Below, in pieces: positions 1 to 5,780 of a DNA stretch of 5,915 nucleotides. A program made the position numbers and the translations under genes. The stretch spans positions 1 through 5,915 of the forward strand of contig JALVLD010000027.1 in assembly GCA_027033525.1 (NCBI GenBank), read 5' to 3'. This DNA comes from Candidatus Dojkabacteria bacterium. GTDB taxonomy: Bacteria > Patescibacteriota > Dojkabacteria > GCA-002793355. Numbering within the stretch: the first letter of the stretch is position 1; each line of letters begins with the position of its first letter. Under the pieces are notes generated by a model. The model did no database searches. It saw only the letters and a list, made by a program, of their open reading frames with translations, and was not told the origin of the DNA.

Positions 1-60
1 GTACTCCAGAAAAGTCCTGGTTTTTATGGAATCTGGTTTTATGAGGTTGTGTTAAAATAG
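1..60 (+). CDS. Possible C-terminal end of an upstream gene (partial)
   Basis: The first frame of the window is open from base 1 and ends at TAG (58-60), giving 19 codons whose end reads GFYGIWFYEVVLK. The mix of aromatic and aliphatic residues with a final lysine looks protein-like, but 19 codons are too few to name a family. The other two forward frames are also open for 13 and 17 codons, so the frame choice is a guess. The extended -10 box proposed for the next gene overlaps the last codons, which would fit tightly packed genes. Confidence 0.25.
   Translation, partial: VLQKSPGFYGIWFYEVVLK
50..58 (+). promoter_or_regulatory. Extended -10 promoter for the alpha/beta hydrolase gene
   Basis: TGTTAAAAT is a TGn extended -10 motif with five of six matches to TATAAT (TAAAAT, 53-58). 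The predicted transcript start is near base 65, giving a leader of about 26 nt. No convincing -35 is present at 16-18 bp, which an extended -10 can tolerate. The leader has no GGAG-like ribosome binding site. A weaker alternative, TATCTT (79-84), would make the transcript leaderless. Confidence 0.4.
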
Positions 61-90
61 TTTAAGTAATAATATTTCTATCTTGCAATT

Positions 91-1020
91 ATGTTAACCT
101 ACCTTAAAACCCAAACTCAAGATGGTTATGTTTTTACTGGCCAGTTGTTTACAAAGGGAGAAGGGAATGCAGAGGCCAGCAACAGCATGAAGTCACATTC
201 TGATACTGTAGTTCTACACATCCACGGTATGGGTGGGAATTTATACTTCAATTCTTTTTATCCAGAAATGGTTAAGCAGTATACACAAGCTGGAATCGAT
301 TTACTTATTGTAGAACATAGAGGTAGTGCAAGTGTAAATGGTGTTTATAATGCGAAAAAGGATAAAGTAGAACTACTTGGCAATGCTTATGAGATTTTTG
401 AAGACTCTGTGTATGACATAAATGCCTGGATTAAAAAGCTCTTGGAATTAGGTTATAAAAACATCATCTTACAAGGACATTCTTTAGGCCCATCTAAAAT
501 AATGTATTGGTATTTTAATGAGCGGGGCAGTAAGCAAATAGAAGAGTATAAAAAGTATGTTAAAGCATTGGTATTATTAAGTCCGGTAGATATGCTAGGC
601 TTAACAACTCCAGAACCAAATTATAAGCAACTTTTAAATGAAGCCAAAAATTTAGTTAAACAAGGCAAAGGTAAGGCCTTATTAAGCAAATTGTTGTGGG
701 CAGAATATTTACTTTCCGCTGAAACATTTTTAAGTTTATTTAGTCCGGATGCTAAGGCAAATATTTTTGCATACCATGATACTGAAGCGAAAGTGTGGCA
801 ACAGTTTGTAAAGGTTAATATTCCAGTATTTTTAGCAGCAGGCACAAAAGATGAGTTTGAAAACCCACAAGCAAATTTGCAAATGCTTAAAGACGCCTTA
901 ATAAATAGCCCTAATGTAACAGTAAAACTTTATAAAGGAGCAAATCACGATTTTGAAGGGTTTGGAGAAGAGCTGGCAAGAGATGTTGTAGGGTTTGTTG
1001 AGACCAACGTTAGGAGATAA
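91..1020 (+). CDS. Alpha/beta-fold hydrolase (serine esterase/lipase-like)
   Basis: This 309-residue protein has the layout of a cytoplasmic alpha/beta hydrolase, and no signal peptide is seen. An oxyanion-hole loop HGMGG lies at residues 45-49 after a beta strand (VVLHI). The nucleophile elbow GHSLG (129-133) gives Ser131 as the catalytic serine. Asp254 in GTKDEF and His286 in GANHDF lie at the expected places for the acid and the histidine. Residues 170-235 form a helical, charged stretch that would be the cap over the active site. The length is typical of the fold. The large NSFYPEM/EHRG part resembles DUF1749-like hydrolases that use the same triad, but the substrate cannot be read from sequence. 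ATG at 91 is chosen because the strand and oxyanion region follow at normal distance; it has no Shine-Dalgarno sequence. The gene stands alone, facing the convergent protease gene. Fold and triad are confident; activity (ester, amide or other) is unknown. Confidence 0.85.
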   Translation: MLTYLKTQTQDGYVFTGQLFTKGEGNAEASNSMKSHSDTVVLHIHGMGGNLYFNSFYPEMVKQYTQAGIDLLIVEHRGSASVNGVYNAKKDKVELLGNAYEIFEDSVYDINAWIKKLLELGYKNIILQGHSLGPSKIMYWYFNERGSKQIEEYKKYVKALVLLSPVDMLGLTTPEPNYKQLLNEAKNLVKQGKGKALLSKLLWAEYLLSAETFLSLFSPDAKANIFAYHDTEAKVWQQFVKVNIPVFLAAGTKDEFENPQANLQMLKDALINSPNVTVKLYKGANHDFEGFGEELARDVVGFVETNVRR

Positions 1021-1033
1021 CAAATACAACGTG

Positions 1034-1058
1034 GTGTACAAATATCTTTGACACTTTT
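1034..1058 (+). terminator. Candidate intrinsic terminator after the hydrolase gene
   Basis: GTGT-A-CAAA (1034-1042) pairs with TTTGACAC (1047-1054), making an 8-bp stem with one bulged A and a TATC loop, followed at once by TTTT (1055-1058). It starts 14 nt after the stop codon, in the 60-bp gap between two convergent genes. The stem has only three G-C pairs, so it would be weak. On the minus strand the same hairpin has no T-run, so it serves the plus-strand gene best. Confidence 0.4.
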
Positions 1059-1080
1059 AGCTTTATGCCTATGGTTGTGT

Positions 1081-2037
1081 TTATATCTTCAAAGAATGTT
1101 TTAAAGAATGCATTGCCCTCACAAAAAATTTTTTAATATCTTTCCAATAAAATGCTATTAGCATTATATTTATGCTGGTAGGCGCAATATCTGTACAATA
1201 ATTTGCGTGCCAAATGGATATTGTACAGTTTTTTAAATATATCCCAAGACTGCTATACCAATCATCTGCCATATGGGCGAGGCTTAATAGCAGTAAATTG
1301 GGTTTTACAAGCATTAGTATTGAATAAAATACTCCTGTTACAAACTGTGGTACAAATAATACGTTGTTAGATTTATTATTTATTAGGCTAAAGAGAAATG
1401 TTGGTATATGTGATATGGAAAATATGAGGTTTGTAACGATAATTACTAATAACGTTGTTCTCCATGTTTTATTTTTTGTTAGTTTGTGTATAAATATGTA
1501 TAAAAGTACAAATAACCATCCTCTATACATTAATTCTTCGACTAGGCCTACGACAGAGAATTTAATTGCACTAAGTGTAATGATACCCCATGTGTTTAAG
1601 GACACAGGATATGACATGGTAATGACAGGGAATGGTAATATTAAGACCATGATCCCAAATACAACTAGGCTATGAATATTACGGCTTTTTGGTATGAGTA
1701 ATGTTGTAAACTTTTTAAGTTTTTTTGGCAAATAAGTGAAGAATTTTTTATGCAAATATATTAAAAAAATAATACTTGGGATATAACCAATTATAATCGT
1801 TGGTAAAAAACTGTGGGATAAATATTTACTTAAGTCCTTGTTTAGATGAATAGTATTTGTAAGCCATATGTTAAGCCAATTAGAAAATGTATTAAACCAA
1901 CCATTAACTACGGCAATACTAACAACCAGAATATTAAAAAGCCAAAAGACAAACCAAAAAATTAACGCCTTTCTTAAATTCTTAGTTCGGAAATCGTGAA
2001 GAAACATACAAGATTGTAGCATACGATGGTTATTCAA
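1081..2037 (-). CDS. CPBP-family intramembrane glutamic protease (Abi/Rce1-like)
   Basis: The protein is strongly hydrophobic, with about seven to eight membrane segments (roughly 25-45, 78-96, 121-141, 150-166, 172-185, 194-212, 228-256, 288-298). The three CPBP signatures are present in order: EELMYRG (Glu167, Glu168, Arg172), FSISH (Phe206, His210) and HMADD (His255, Asp258/Asp259). In this family the glutamates and histidines form the active site, which cleaves near or within the membrane. Members include CAAX-processing Rce1, bacteriocin-immunity and Abi proteins. The 318-residue frame opens with TTG (2037). ATGs at 2022 (residue 6) and 2007 (residue 11) are equally plausible starts, the last just before the basic FRTKNLRK and first membrane segment. 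No Shine-Dalgarno sequence precedes any of them. GC is very low (11 of 60 in 1741-1800). The gene is divergent from the ASCH/nuclease pair across 63 bp. Family is confident; substrate and a role in immunity are inference. Confidence 0.88.
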   Translation of the reverse strand: MNNHRMLQSCMFLHDFRTKNLRKALIFWFVFWLFNILVVSIAVVNGWFNTFSNWLNIWLTNTIHLNKDLSKYLSHSFLPTIIIGYIPSIIFLIYLHKKFFTYLPKKLKKFTTLLIPKSRNIHSLVVFGIMVLILPFPVITMSYPVSLNTWGIITLSAIKFSVVGLVEELMYRGWLFVLLYIFIHKLTKNKTWRTTLLVIIVTNLIFSISHIPTFLFSLINNKSNNVLFVPQFVTGVFYSILMLVKPNLLLLSLAHMADDWYSSLGIYLKNCTISIWHANYCTDIAPTSINIMLIAFYWKDIKKFFVRAMHSLKHSLKI

Positions 2038-2060
2038 AAGAGGTTCATAAAGTTAGAAAT

Positions 2061-2066
2061 ATTATA
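2061..2066 (-). promoter_or_regulatory. Candidate -10 box for the CPBP protease gene
   Basis: The minus strand reads a perfect TATAAT here, 23 bp before the TTG start at 2037 and with a predicted transcript start near 2054. No -35 match is visible at 16-18 bp and the surroundings are very AT-rich, so a chance match is possible. It lies in the shared divergent region with the ASCH gene promoter, so the two transcripts could influence each other. Confidence 0.3.
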
Positions 2067-2081
2067 AAAATTAGGGTTTTA

Positions 2082-2095
2082 TGCTATAGTATAAT
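2082..2095 (+). promoter_or_regulatory. Overlapping -10 boxes giving a leaderless ASCH transcript
   Basis: Two -10 motifs overlap: an extended one, TGCTATAGT (2082-2090), and a perfect TATAAT (2090-2095). They predict transcript starts at about 2097 and 2102, that is at or within a few bases of the ATG at 2101. There is no room for a Shine-Dalgarno sequence, so initiation would be leaderless. A weak TTATAA (2062-2067) is 17 bp before the first box. Confidence 0.45.
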
Positions 2096-2100
2096 ACTTT

Positions 2101-2676
2101 ATGTACAAATTATTTGTAGACATCAGTTTATCTGCTAAAACCGGTGTTTTAGACGGCCGCAAAGTAAACAATTGGCGTGCGCATGTAAAAGCCTCTAACA
2201 GCCAAGGAGGATCTAAAGCCTACACCCACATTGCCATAATGAAATCTTCTTGGAAACTTCTACCCAAAATTTTAAGCGGTGAAAAAACGGTAGAATCTCG
2301 TTGGTATAAAACAAAAGCCTGCCCTTGGAATCGCGTATCCCCTGGGGACACAATTTATTTTAAAGATAGTGGCAAGCCGGTTACTTTGAAAGCTAGGGTT
2401 ACTCGTGTGCAACAGTATATTTTAGAAAGTTCAGAAGATGCTACTCATTTATTTTTGCAAATAAAAAATAAAGATTTAGGCATTAAAGCGTTAACCCAAA
2501 AAGATATTCCCCAGCACGTACTTGACTATATTAGCAACAAAAAATATGCAATTTTTGTATCCTTTGATAATGTGCAAAAAATAGAACCATTTAACATAAA
2601 TAAAAAAGGATTTGGAGTGCAGGCAGCGTGGTTGTGTGTTGAAGACATAAATTTTATAAAATCTAATTGTGATTAA
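2101..2676 (+). CDS. ASCH-domain protein (PUA-like fold)
   Basis: Residues about 41-180 form an ASCH domain. The first helix and signature loop LLPKILSGEKTVESRWY lie at 53-69, with the family's G-x-K-T-[IV]-E-x-R pattern. A strand follows with PGDTIYFKDSG (81-91), then VTLKARVTRV (94-103) and a C-terminal strand FGVQAAWLCV (171-180). ASCH is a beta-barrel related to PUA, EVE and YTH domains. Known members bind RNA or handle modified nucleobases; YqfB hydrolyses N4-acetylcytidine. Lys62 matches the YqfB catalytic lysine position, but the position of its catalytic threonine is Glu here, so that activity is not assured. The 191-residue length includes about 40 N-terminal residues outside the domain. 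ATG 2101 is preferred because -10 boxes sit just upstream; Met47 (2239) is the alternative and would leave only the domain. The stop overlaps the next gene by 8 nt, so the two are very likely co-transcribed and coupled. A broken paralogue lies at 5581-5736. Confidence 0.85.
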   Translation: MYKLFVDISLSAKTGVLDGRKVNNWRAHVKASNSQGGSKAYTHIAIMKSSWKLLPKILSGEKTVESRWYKTKACPWNRVSPGDTIYFKDSGKPVTLKARVTRVQQYILESSEDATHLFLQIKNKDLGIKALTQKDIPQHVLDYISNKKYAIFVSFDNVQKIEPFNINKKGFGVQAAWLCVEDINFIKSNCD

Positions 2677-3295
2677 GTATCCAAAACTTAAAACTAAGTT
2701 TAAAAAGTACAATAAGCATTTGCAATATGAAGGGAGAACTTTACCGGTGGCTGTTTTAGATTTTTGGCAATGGGCATTTTCGGATTTTATAGATAATACA
2801 ACACGTGGGATATTTGCAGAGTTTATTGTTGGATATGCAATAGACTCTCCAACATTAAAATCTCCTAGGGAAGGCTGGGGAGCCTACGATTTGCAGTTTA
2901 AAGATTTGAAAATTGAGGTAAAAACAAGTGCTTATTTGCAAGCATGGGCACAACCACGGCTTAGTAATATTATTTTCTCTATTAGCCCAACAAGAGCGTT
3001 TGATCCCCAAACAGGTAGAACTGCTAAAAGCTTGAAAAGACAAGCAGATATCTATATTTTTTGTGTTTTAACTTGCAAAGATCAGAGGAAAGTAGATCCG
3101 TTGAATTTAGATCAGTGGGAATTTTATGTGGTTCCAACGTATAAGTTGGATAAAATGTTTGGGCTTAAGCGTAAATATATCACATTAAAACAATTGCAGA
3201 TATTAGCGACTGCTGTAACATTTAGAGAGTTAAAATCCACGGTAGAGAAAACTGCCCACGAAATACGTGCAAAAAAGAGCAGAGAACTGGAATAG
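2669..3295 (+). CDS. PD-(D/E)XK nuclease-like protein, partner of the ASCH gene
   Basis: This soluble 208-residue protein carries a candidate PD-(D/E)XK core. Glu51 lies in the helix RGIFAEFIVG, Asp74 in GAYDLQF, and Glu83-x-Lys85 in KIEVKTSAYLQAW. This order (helix Glu, then Asp, then ExK on the next strand) is that of restriction-type and repair nucleases that bind Mg2+. Other marked segments are LPVAVLDFWQWAFSD (25-39), RLSNIIFSISPTRAFD (97-112), KRQADIYIFCVL (123-134) and DQWEFYVVPT (148-157). I recall proteins with this arrangement, usually annotated hypothetical, in many phyla; that is memory, not a search. The start is GTG 2669, inside the end of the ASCH gene (8-nt overlap), with no Shine-Dalgarno sequence, which points to translational coupling. 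TAG (3293-3295) is followed at once by a second in-frame TAG. The overlap suggests a joint complex in which ASCH recognises and this protein cleaves. Nuclease activity is inferred from motif spacing only. Confidence 0.75.
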   Translation: MIKYPKLKTKFKKYNKHLQYEGRTLPVAVLDFWQWAFSDFIDNTTRGIFAEFIVGYAIDSPTLKSPREGWGAYDLQFKDLKIEVKTSAYLQAWAQPRLSNIIFSISPTRAFDPQTGRTAKSLKRQADIYIFCVLTCKDQRKVDPLNLDQWEFYVVPTYKLDKMFGLKRKYITLKQLQILATAVTFRELKSTVEKTAHEIRAKKSRELE

Positions 3296-3298
3296 TAG

Positions 3299-3424
3299 TG
3301 CAAAGGTAGGTTTGTTGCAGTATTTTTAATCATTTTAGCAATGGTAATAGGAGGTTCCTTCATTAGTTGTAATAGGCATAGCTTGTCCTATAATAAATAC
3401 AATATAGTATATGAACTACTCTAG
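3299..3424 (+). pseudogene. Remnant of a membrane-leader reading frame
   Basis: Past the double stop of the nuclease gene the same frame stays open to TAG (3422-3424). It encodes a hydrophobic stretch, FVAVFLIILAMVIGG, then SFISCNRHSLSY. No ATG, GTG or TTG precedes the hydrophobic run in frame; the first ATG (3341) lies inside it and would give only 27 residues. It resembles the start of the gene at 5781: bases 3314-3334 match 5817-5837 at 17 of 21 positions, and both continue with a Ser/Asn-Arg/Leu-Ser/Tyr pattern. It therefore looks like a truncated relative of that gene. Its 3' part overlaps the promoter and start of the 699-aa gene. Hydrophobic segments can look alike by chance, so confidence is low. 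Confidence 0.35.
3367..3394 (+). promoter_or_regulatory. Promoter of the 699-aa membrane protein gene
   Basis: TTGTAA (3367-3372, four of six to TTGACA) is separated by 16 bp from a perfect TATAAT (3389-3394). The predicted start near 3401 leaves a leader of about 10 nt before ATG 3411, too short for a normal ribosome binding site; none is seen. The promoter sits inside the membrane-leader remnant. Confidence 0.45.
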
Positions 3425-5510
3425 GGCTAGAAGAGCCCCAAAAAGTTGTACCAAGGGGCGTGGGCAGTCCCAAGAGACTAAAGTTGGTCCTTCTCCTCTT
3501 ACGGCCCACTCCAGGTTCCCAAGAATAAAAGTTTTGCCTATTAGTTCTAATAGAGAAGGCGACCCAGACAGTAGGGGGGTAGATACCACATGGTTAACCA
3601 AGCTCGGGCTTGAATTCGCTTTTGGATTTTCAGCAACTCATATTCCTGGGACGCAGAATTTTGGGAAACGGTCAAGACGTGTCTTTTTAGGTCCTCCAAT
3701 GCCCGATCTCATGGTTATAGTACCTACCGGGGCAAAAAATTCAGAGCAAACTAGAATAATAGCAGCCGCACCTCGTGGGGATTATCTGGAAGGACAATCC
3801 GCGTGGGTTCCAGCCGCAGAATGGCCTGAAATTATACAACCGCAAACAACTGTTCCACTTAAGGTAACCTCCCAAGCGTTAGAAGATGCATTAGCATATG
3901 CTGAGCGAATTGGGGTAGGACGCCGTTGGAGAGAAATGATATCCAAAAAGGTGCAAGAAGCAGCAAACCATTTTTATTCTGGTGCTCTCCCTTCTTATTT
4001 GTTGCAACAAGCTTTGGAACAGTTGGAGGTCGCAAATAGACCAGGAGGTCCACAAAAAGAGCAAATGGGACAACTAATAGATGAACTACTCGCGGTACAA
4101 GGATCTCTTGCACGTAAATATCAAGAAGAGATTCGTGCTTTTATTGAGGAGCTAAGAGAAGGGGGAGTAAAACCAGATTTTAAAGACAACCACCCTCATG
4201 CAAGACGGCGCTTACGCACTATTGCGTTAGCAAGTACGATCGCAAGTACTGCTGCTTTATTGGGAGGAGCTAACCAAACTGTTCACAATCCGAGTGTCGC
4301 TAAAATTGGGGCAGCCGGTGTTAATGTCGCACATGTCTCAGAAATGGAATTGCCGTTAGCACTGGATAGCGCTGAAGCTACTCGTGAACCGTATCATAAG
4401 GCATCGACTCTAGGGGATTTGGCCATGGATTTTAGCAATAGACTAGCAATTCATACGGAGGTGAACTTACAAAATATCATAGATAAAATTGCGACAAGCC
4501 CGCAGAAATTTGGAGAACATTTATTACAAGCGTTAGAGCAAAGTGGTTTTTCTGAAGCAGAGATAGAACAATTTATTCAGGGACTCTTGGGCGTTGCGCT
4601 GGGGCTGGGAGTTGTTGGTTCTATCTTAAACCAGAATGCCTTAAGAAATCTGCAAAGTGGGAAGCGTGGTGCTGCCTTAGGCTTACTAGCCATTACAATT
4701 TTAACAACCGCATGTGGTGGCATAGCTACTCCAACTCCTACACCAGTACTTGAGACACCCACCCCAACTCCTACGCCTAGGCCAGTTAATACAGAAATGA
4801 TAGATATTAATAACCAAACTGGCTTTCAGTATCCGATACGAATAGAAAGTAATCTGTTTTATATGCAGTATAGTTTTTATGTAGGTGTCGTGCCACCAGG
4901 GGGAAATTGGACTAATACAATTAATCAGGCTGGTTTAGAATATTACAGAGCAGCTATAAGTTACAATCCCGAGCGTACTTTAACATATGCTGATGGCAAA
5001 ACAGAAATACTTGAAGCAAGAGACCATCTAGTAGATTATGCATTAGGATTACCATGGACAATAGTTCTTCAGGGACATTACCAAGGTGCTCCGGTCTTGA
5101 TAGAGGTAAAACCTGGAGACAAGGCCGCACTTGAGTTTTTAACAAGGTTCGGTATAGGACCTTGGCCAGGAGATAAGGTTTTAATTGGCCATGAGGACGA
5201 TACGGTGGAACTTGAGACGCTGGCTAGAGTAGCTTGGCCTGATGTTCCTCTCATCAAAGTATCATATTTAATACACGTACACCTTATGATGGACGGCAAG
5301 GAGGAAGCGTTACGTGTTGTTGAGGTAAAGTGGGCATTTCCAGACGAACCGTTGAATCTCCAAGCGATGAGGGCGGGGACTATAGTCGGAGGAGGTGGAG
5401 AGTGGTATATATATGATCCTAAGACTGGCCGGTGGGTGCTAGACGAAGAAGCTTTTAACGGCGATTTTTGGGACATGCTACAAAAATATTCTAGTGCACT
5501 GGATCAATAA
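3411..5510 (+). CDS. Unrecognised 699-aa membrane protein with internal lipobox and Thr-Pro linker
   Basis: I do not recognise this protein as a whole. Residues 1-95 are basic and rich in Gly, Pro and Ser; 150-255 look helical with heptad-like Leu/Ala/Glu spacing. RRRLR (265-269) precedes a hydrophobic segment (270-287). An extracytoplasmic-looking stretch (288-388), a second hydrophobic segment (390-406), a basic loop with RNLQSGKRG, and a third segment (421-434) follow. The third ends in LTTAC-GG (Cys435), like a lipoprotein lipobox, although Thr at -3 is not the usual Leu. A TPTPTP...TPTPTPTPRP linker (440-458) leads to a 240-residue C-terminal domain rich in strands and aromatics (PWPGDK, EWYIYDPKTGRWVLD). 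Charge distribution predicts N-terminus in, 288-388 out, basic loop in, C-terminal domain out. GC (25-29 of 60 in sampled lines) is well above the neighbours, suggesting separate origin. ATG 3411 follows a good promoter and an in-frame TAG lies at 3405; Met97 and Met101 are later alternatives. Surface display or envelope sensing is a guess. Confidence 0.7.
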   Translation: MNYSRARRAPKSCTKGRGQSQETKVGPSPLTAHSRFPRIKVLPISSNREGDPDSRGVDTTWLTKLGLEFAFGFSATHIPGTQNFGKRSRRVFLGPPMPDLMVIVPTGAKNSEQTRIIAAAPRGDYLEGQSAWVPAAEWPEIIQPQTTVPLKVTSQALEDALAYAERIGVGRRWREMISKKVQEAANHFYSGALPSYLLQQALEQLEVANRPGGPQKEQMGQLIDELLAVQGSLARKYQEEIRAFIEELREGGVKPDFKDNHPHARRRLRTIALASTIASTAALLGGANQTVHNPSVAKIGAAGVNVAHVSEMELPLALDSAEATREPYHKASTLGDLAMDFSNRLAIHTEVNLQNIIDKIATSPQKFGEHLLQALEQSGFSEAEIEQFIQGLLGVALGLGVVGSILNQNALRNLQSGKRGAALGLLAITILTTACGGIATPTPTPVLETPTPTPTPRPVNTEMIDINNQTGFQYPIRIESNLFYMQYSFYVGVVPPGGNWTNTINQAGLEYYRAAISYNPERTLTYADGKTEILEARDHLVDYALGLPWTIVLQGHYQGAPVLIEVKPGDKAALEFLTRFGIGPWPGDKVLIGHEDDTVELETLARVAWPDVPLIKVSYLIHVHLMMDGKEEALRVVEVKWAFPDEPLNLQAMRAGTIVGGGGEWYIYDPKTGRWVLDEEAFNGDFWDMLQKYSSALDQ
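4728..4784 (+). repeat. Thr-Pro linker repeat within the 699-aa gene
   Basis: Two clusters of ACN-CCN codons encode TPTPTP and TPTPTPTP separated by VLE. They lie just after the lipobox cysteine codon (4713-4715). Such linkers commonly space an extracellular domain from the membrane in bacterial lipoproteins. The codons vary in third position, so this is a protein-level repeat rather than a fresh DNA slippage product. Confidence 0.6.
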
Positions 5511-5580
5511 CCGAAAATAAAGGTAAGCGGAGTTTGTGAGGTCGGCGTGAGCTCTAGGTGCGCAGTGTATATTGTCAAAC

Positions 5581-5736
5581 GGTAAATCGGTTACTTTGAA
5601 AGCTAGGGTTACTCGTGTGCAACAGTATGTTTTAGAAAGTTCAGAAGATGCTACCAATTTATTTTTGCAAATAAAAAATAAAACCATTTAACATAAACAA
5701 AAAAAGATTCGGAGTGCAAGCAGCATGGTTGTGTGT
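5581..5736 (+). pseudogene. Broken second copy of the ASCH gene (internal 113-bp deletion)
   Basis: Bases 5581-5682 match 2371-2472 of the intact ASCH gene, and 5683-5736 match 2586-2639. There are about 12 mismatches in 156 aligned bases (about 92% identity). The copy lacks the N-terminal half of the domain, including the GEKTVESR loop, and 113 bp in the middle. The deletion shifts the frame: the first part reads GKSVTLKARV...QIKNKTI and stops at TAA (5689-5691). The second part, in another frame, reads KPFNINKKRFGVQAAWLCV and ends at TGA (5754-5756 region). No start codon or promoter for it is visible; an in-frame TGA lies at 5548. Upstream bases 5551-5580 may be a still more decayed extension (ILSNGKS against YFKDSGK), but I cannot support that firmly. 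The 5511-5580 stretch otherwise shows nothing I can name. Confidence 0.85.
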
Positions 5737-5744
5737 GAATCGCA

Positions 5745-5773
5745 TTGCTAGATGAATTCACGTATGATATATT
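5745..5773 (+). promoter_or_regulatory. Candidate promoter for the partial membrane gene
   Basis: TTGCTA (5745-5750, four of six to TTGACA) and TATATT (5768-5773, five of six to TATAAT) are exactly 17 bp apart. The predicted transcript start is near 5780, at the ATG (5781), so the message would be leaderless, as proposed for the ASCH gene. AT-richness makes chance matches common here. Confidence 0.35.
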
Positions 5774-5780
5774 CAAATAT

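Noticed and set aside
6..25. Possible terminator: CCAG / CTGG stem followed by TTTTT
   Set aside because: The stem is only 4 bp with a 7-nt loop and lies before the stop codon of the likely upstream frame.
1364..1675. 103-codon plus-strand ORF
   Set aside because: It is antisense to the CPBP gene across its motif region. The minus frame carries all three family signatures, so this is a shadow.
2205..2210. Perfect AGGAGG inside the ASCH gene, upstream of Met47
   Set aside because: It is 28 nt from the ATG at 2239, too far to serve as its ribosome binding site, and no other start codon is correctly spaced.
3349..3355. AGGAGGT upstream of the 699-aa gene
   Set aside because: It is 55 nt before ATG 3411 and lies upstream of the predicted transcript start; the TTG at 3367 is followed by a stop. 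It is better read as codons of the membrane-leader remnant.
5078..5476. 132-codon minus-strand ORF
   Set aside because: It lies opposite the C-terminal domain of the 699-aa gene, is rich in Ser/Pro as expected of a reverse-frame shadow, and has no promoter or motif.
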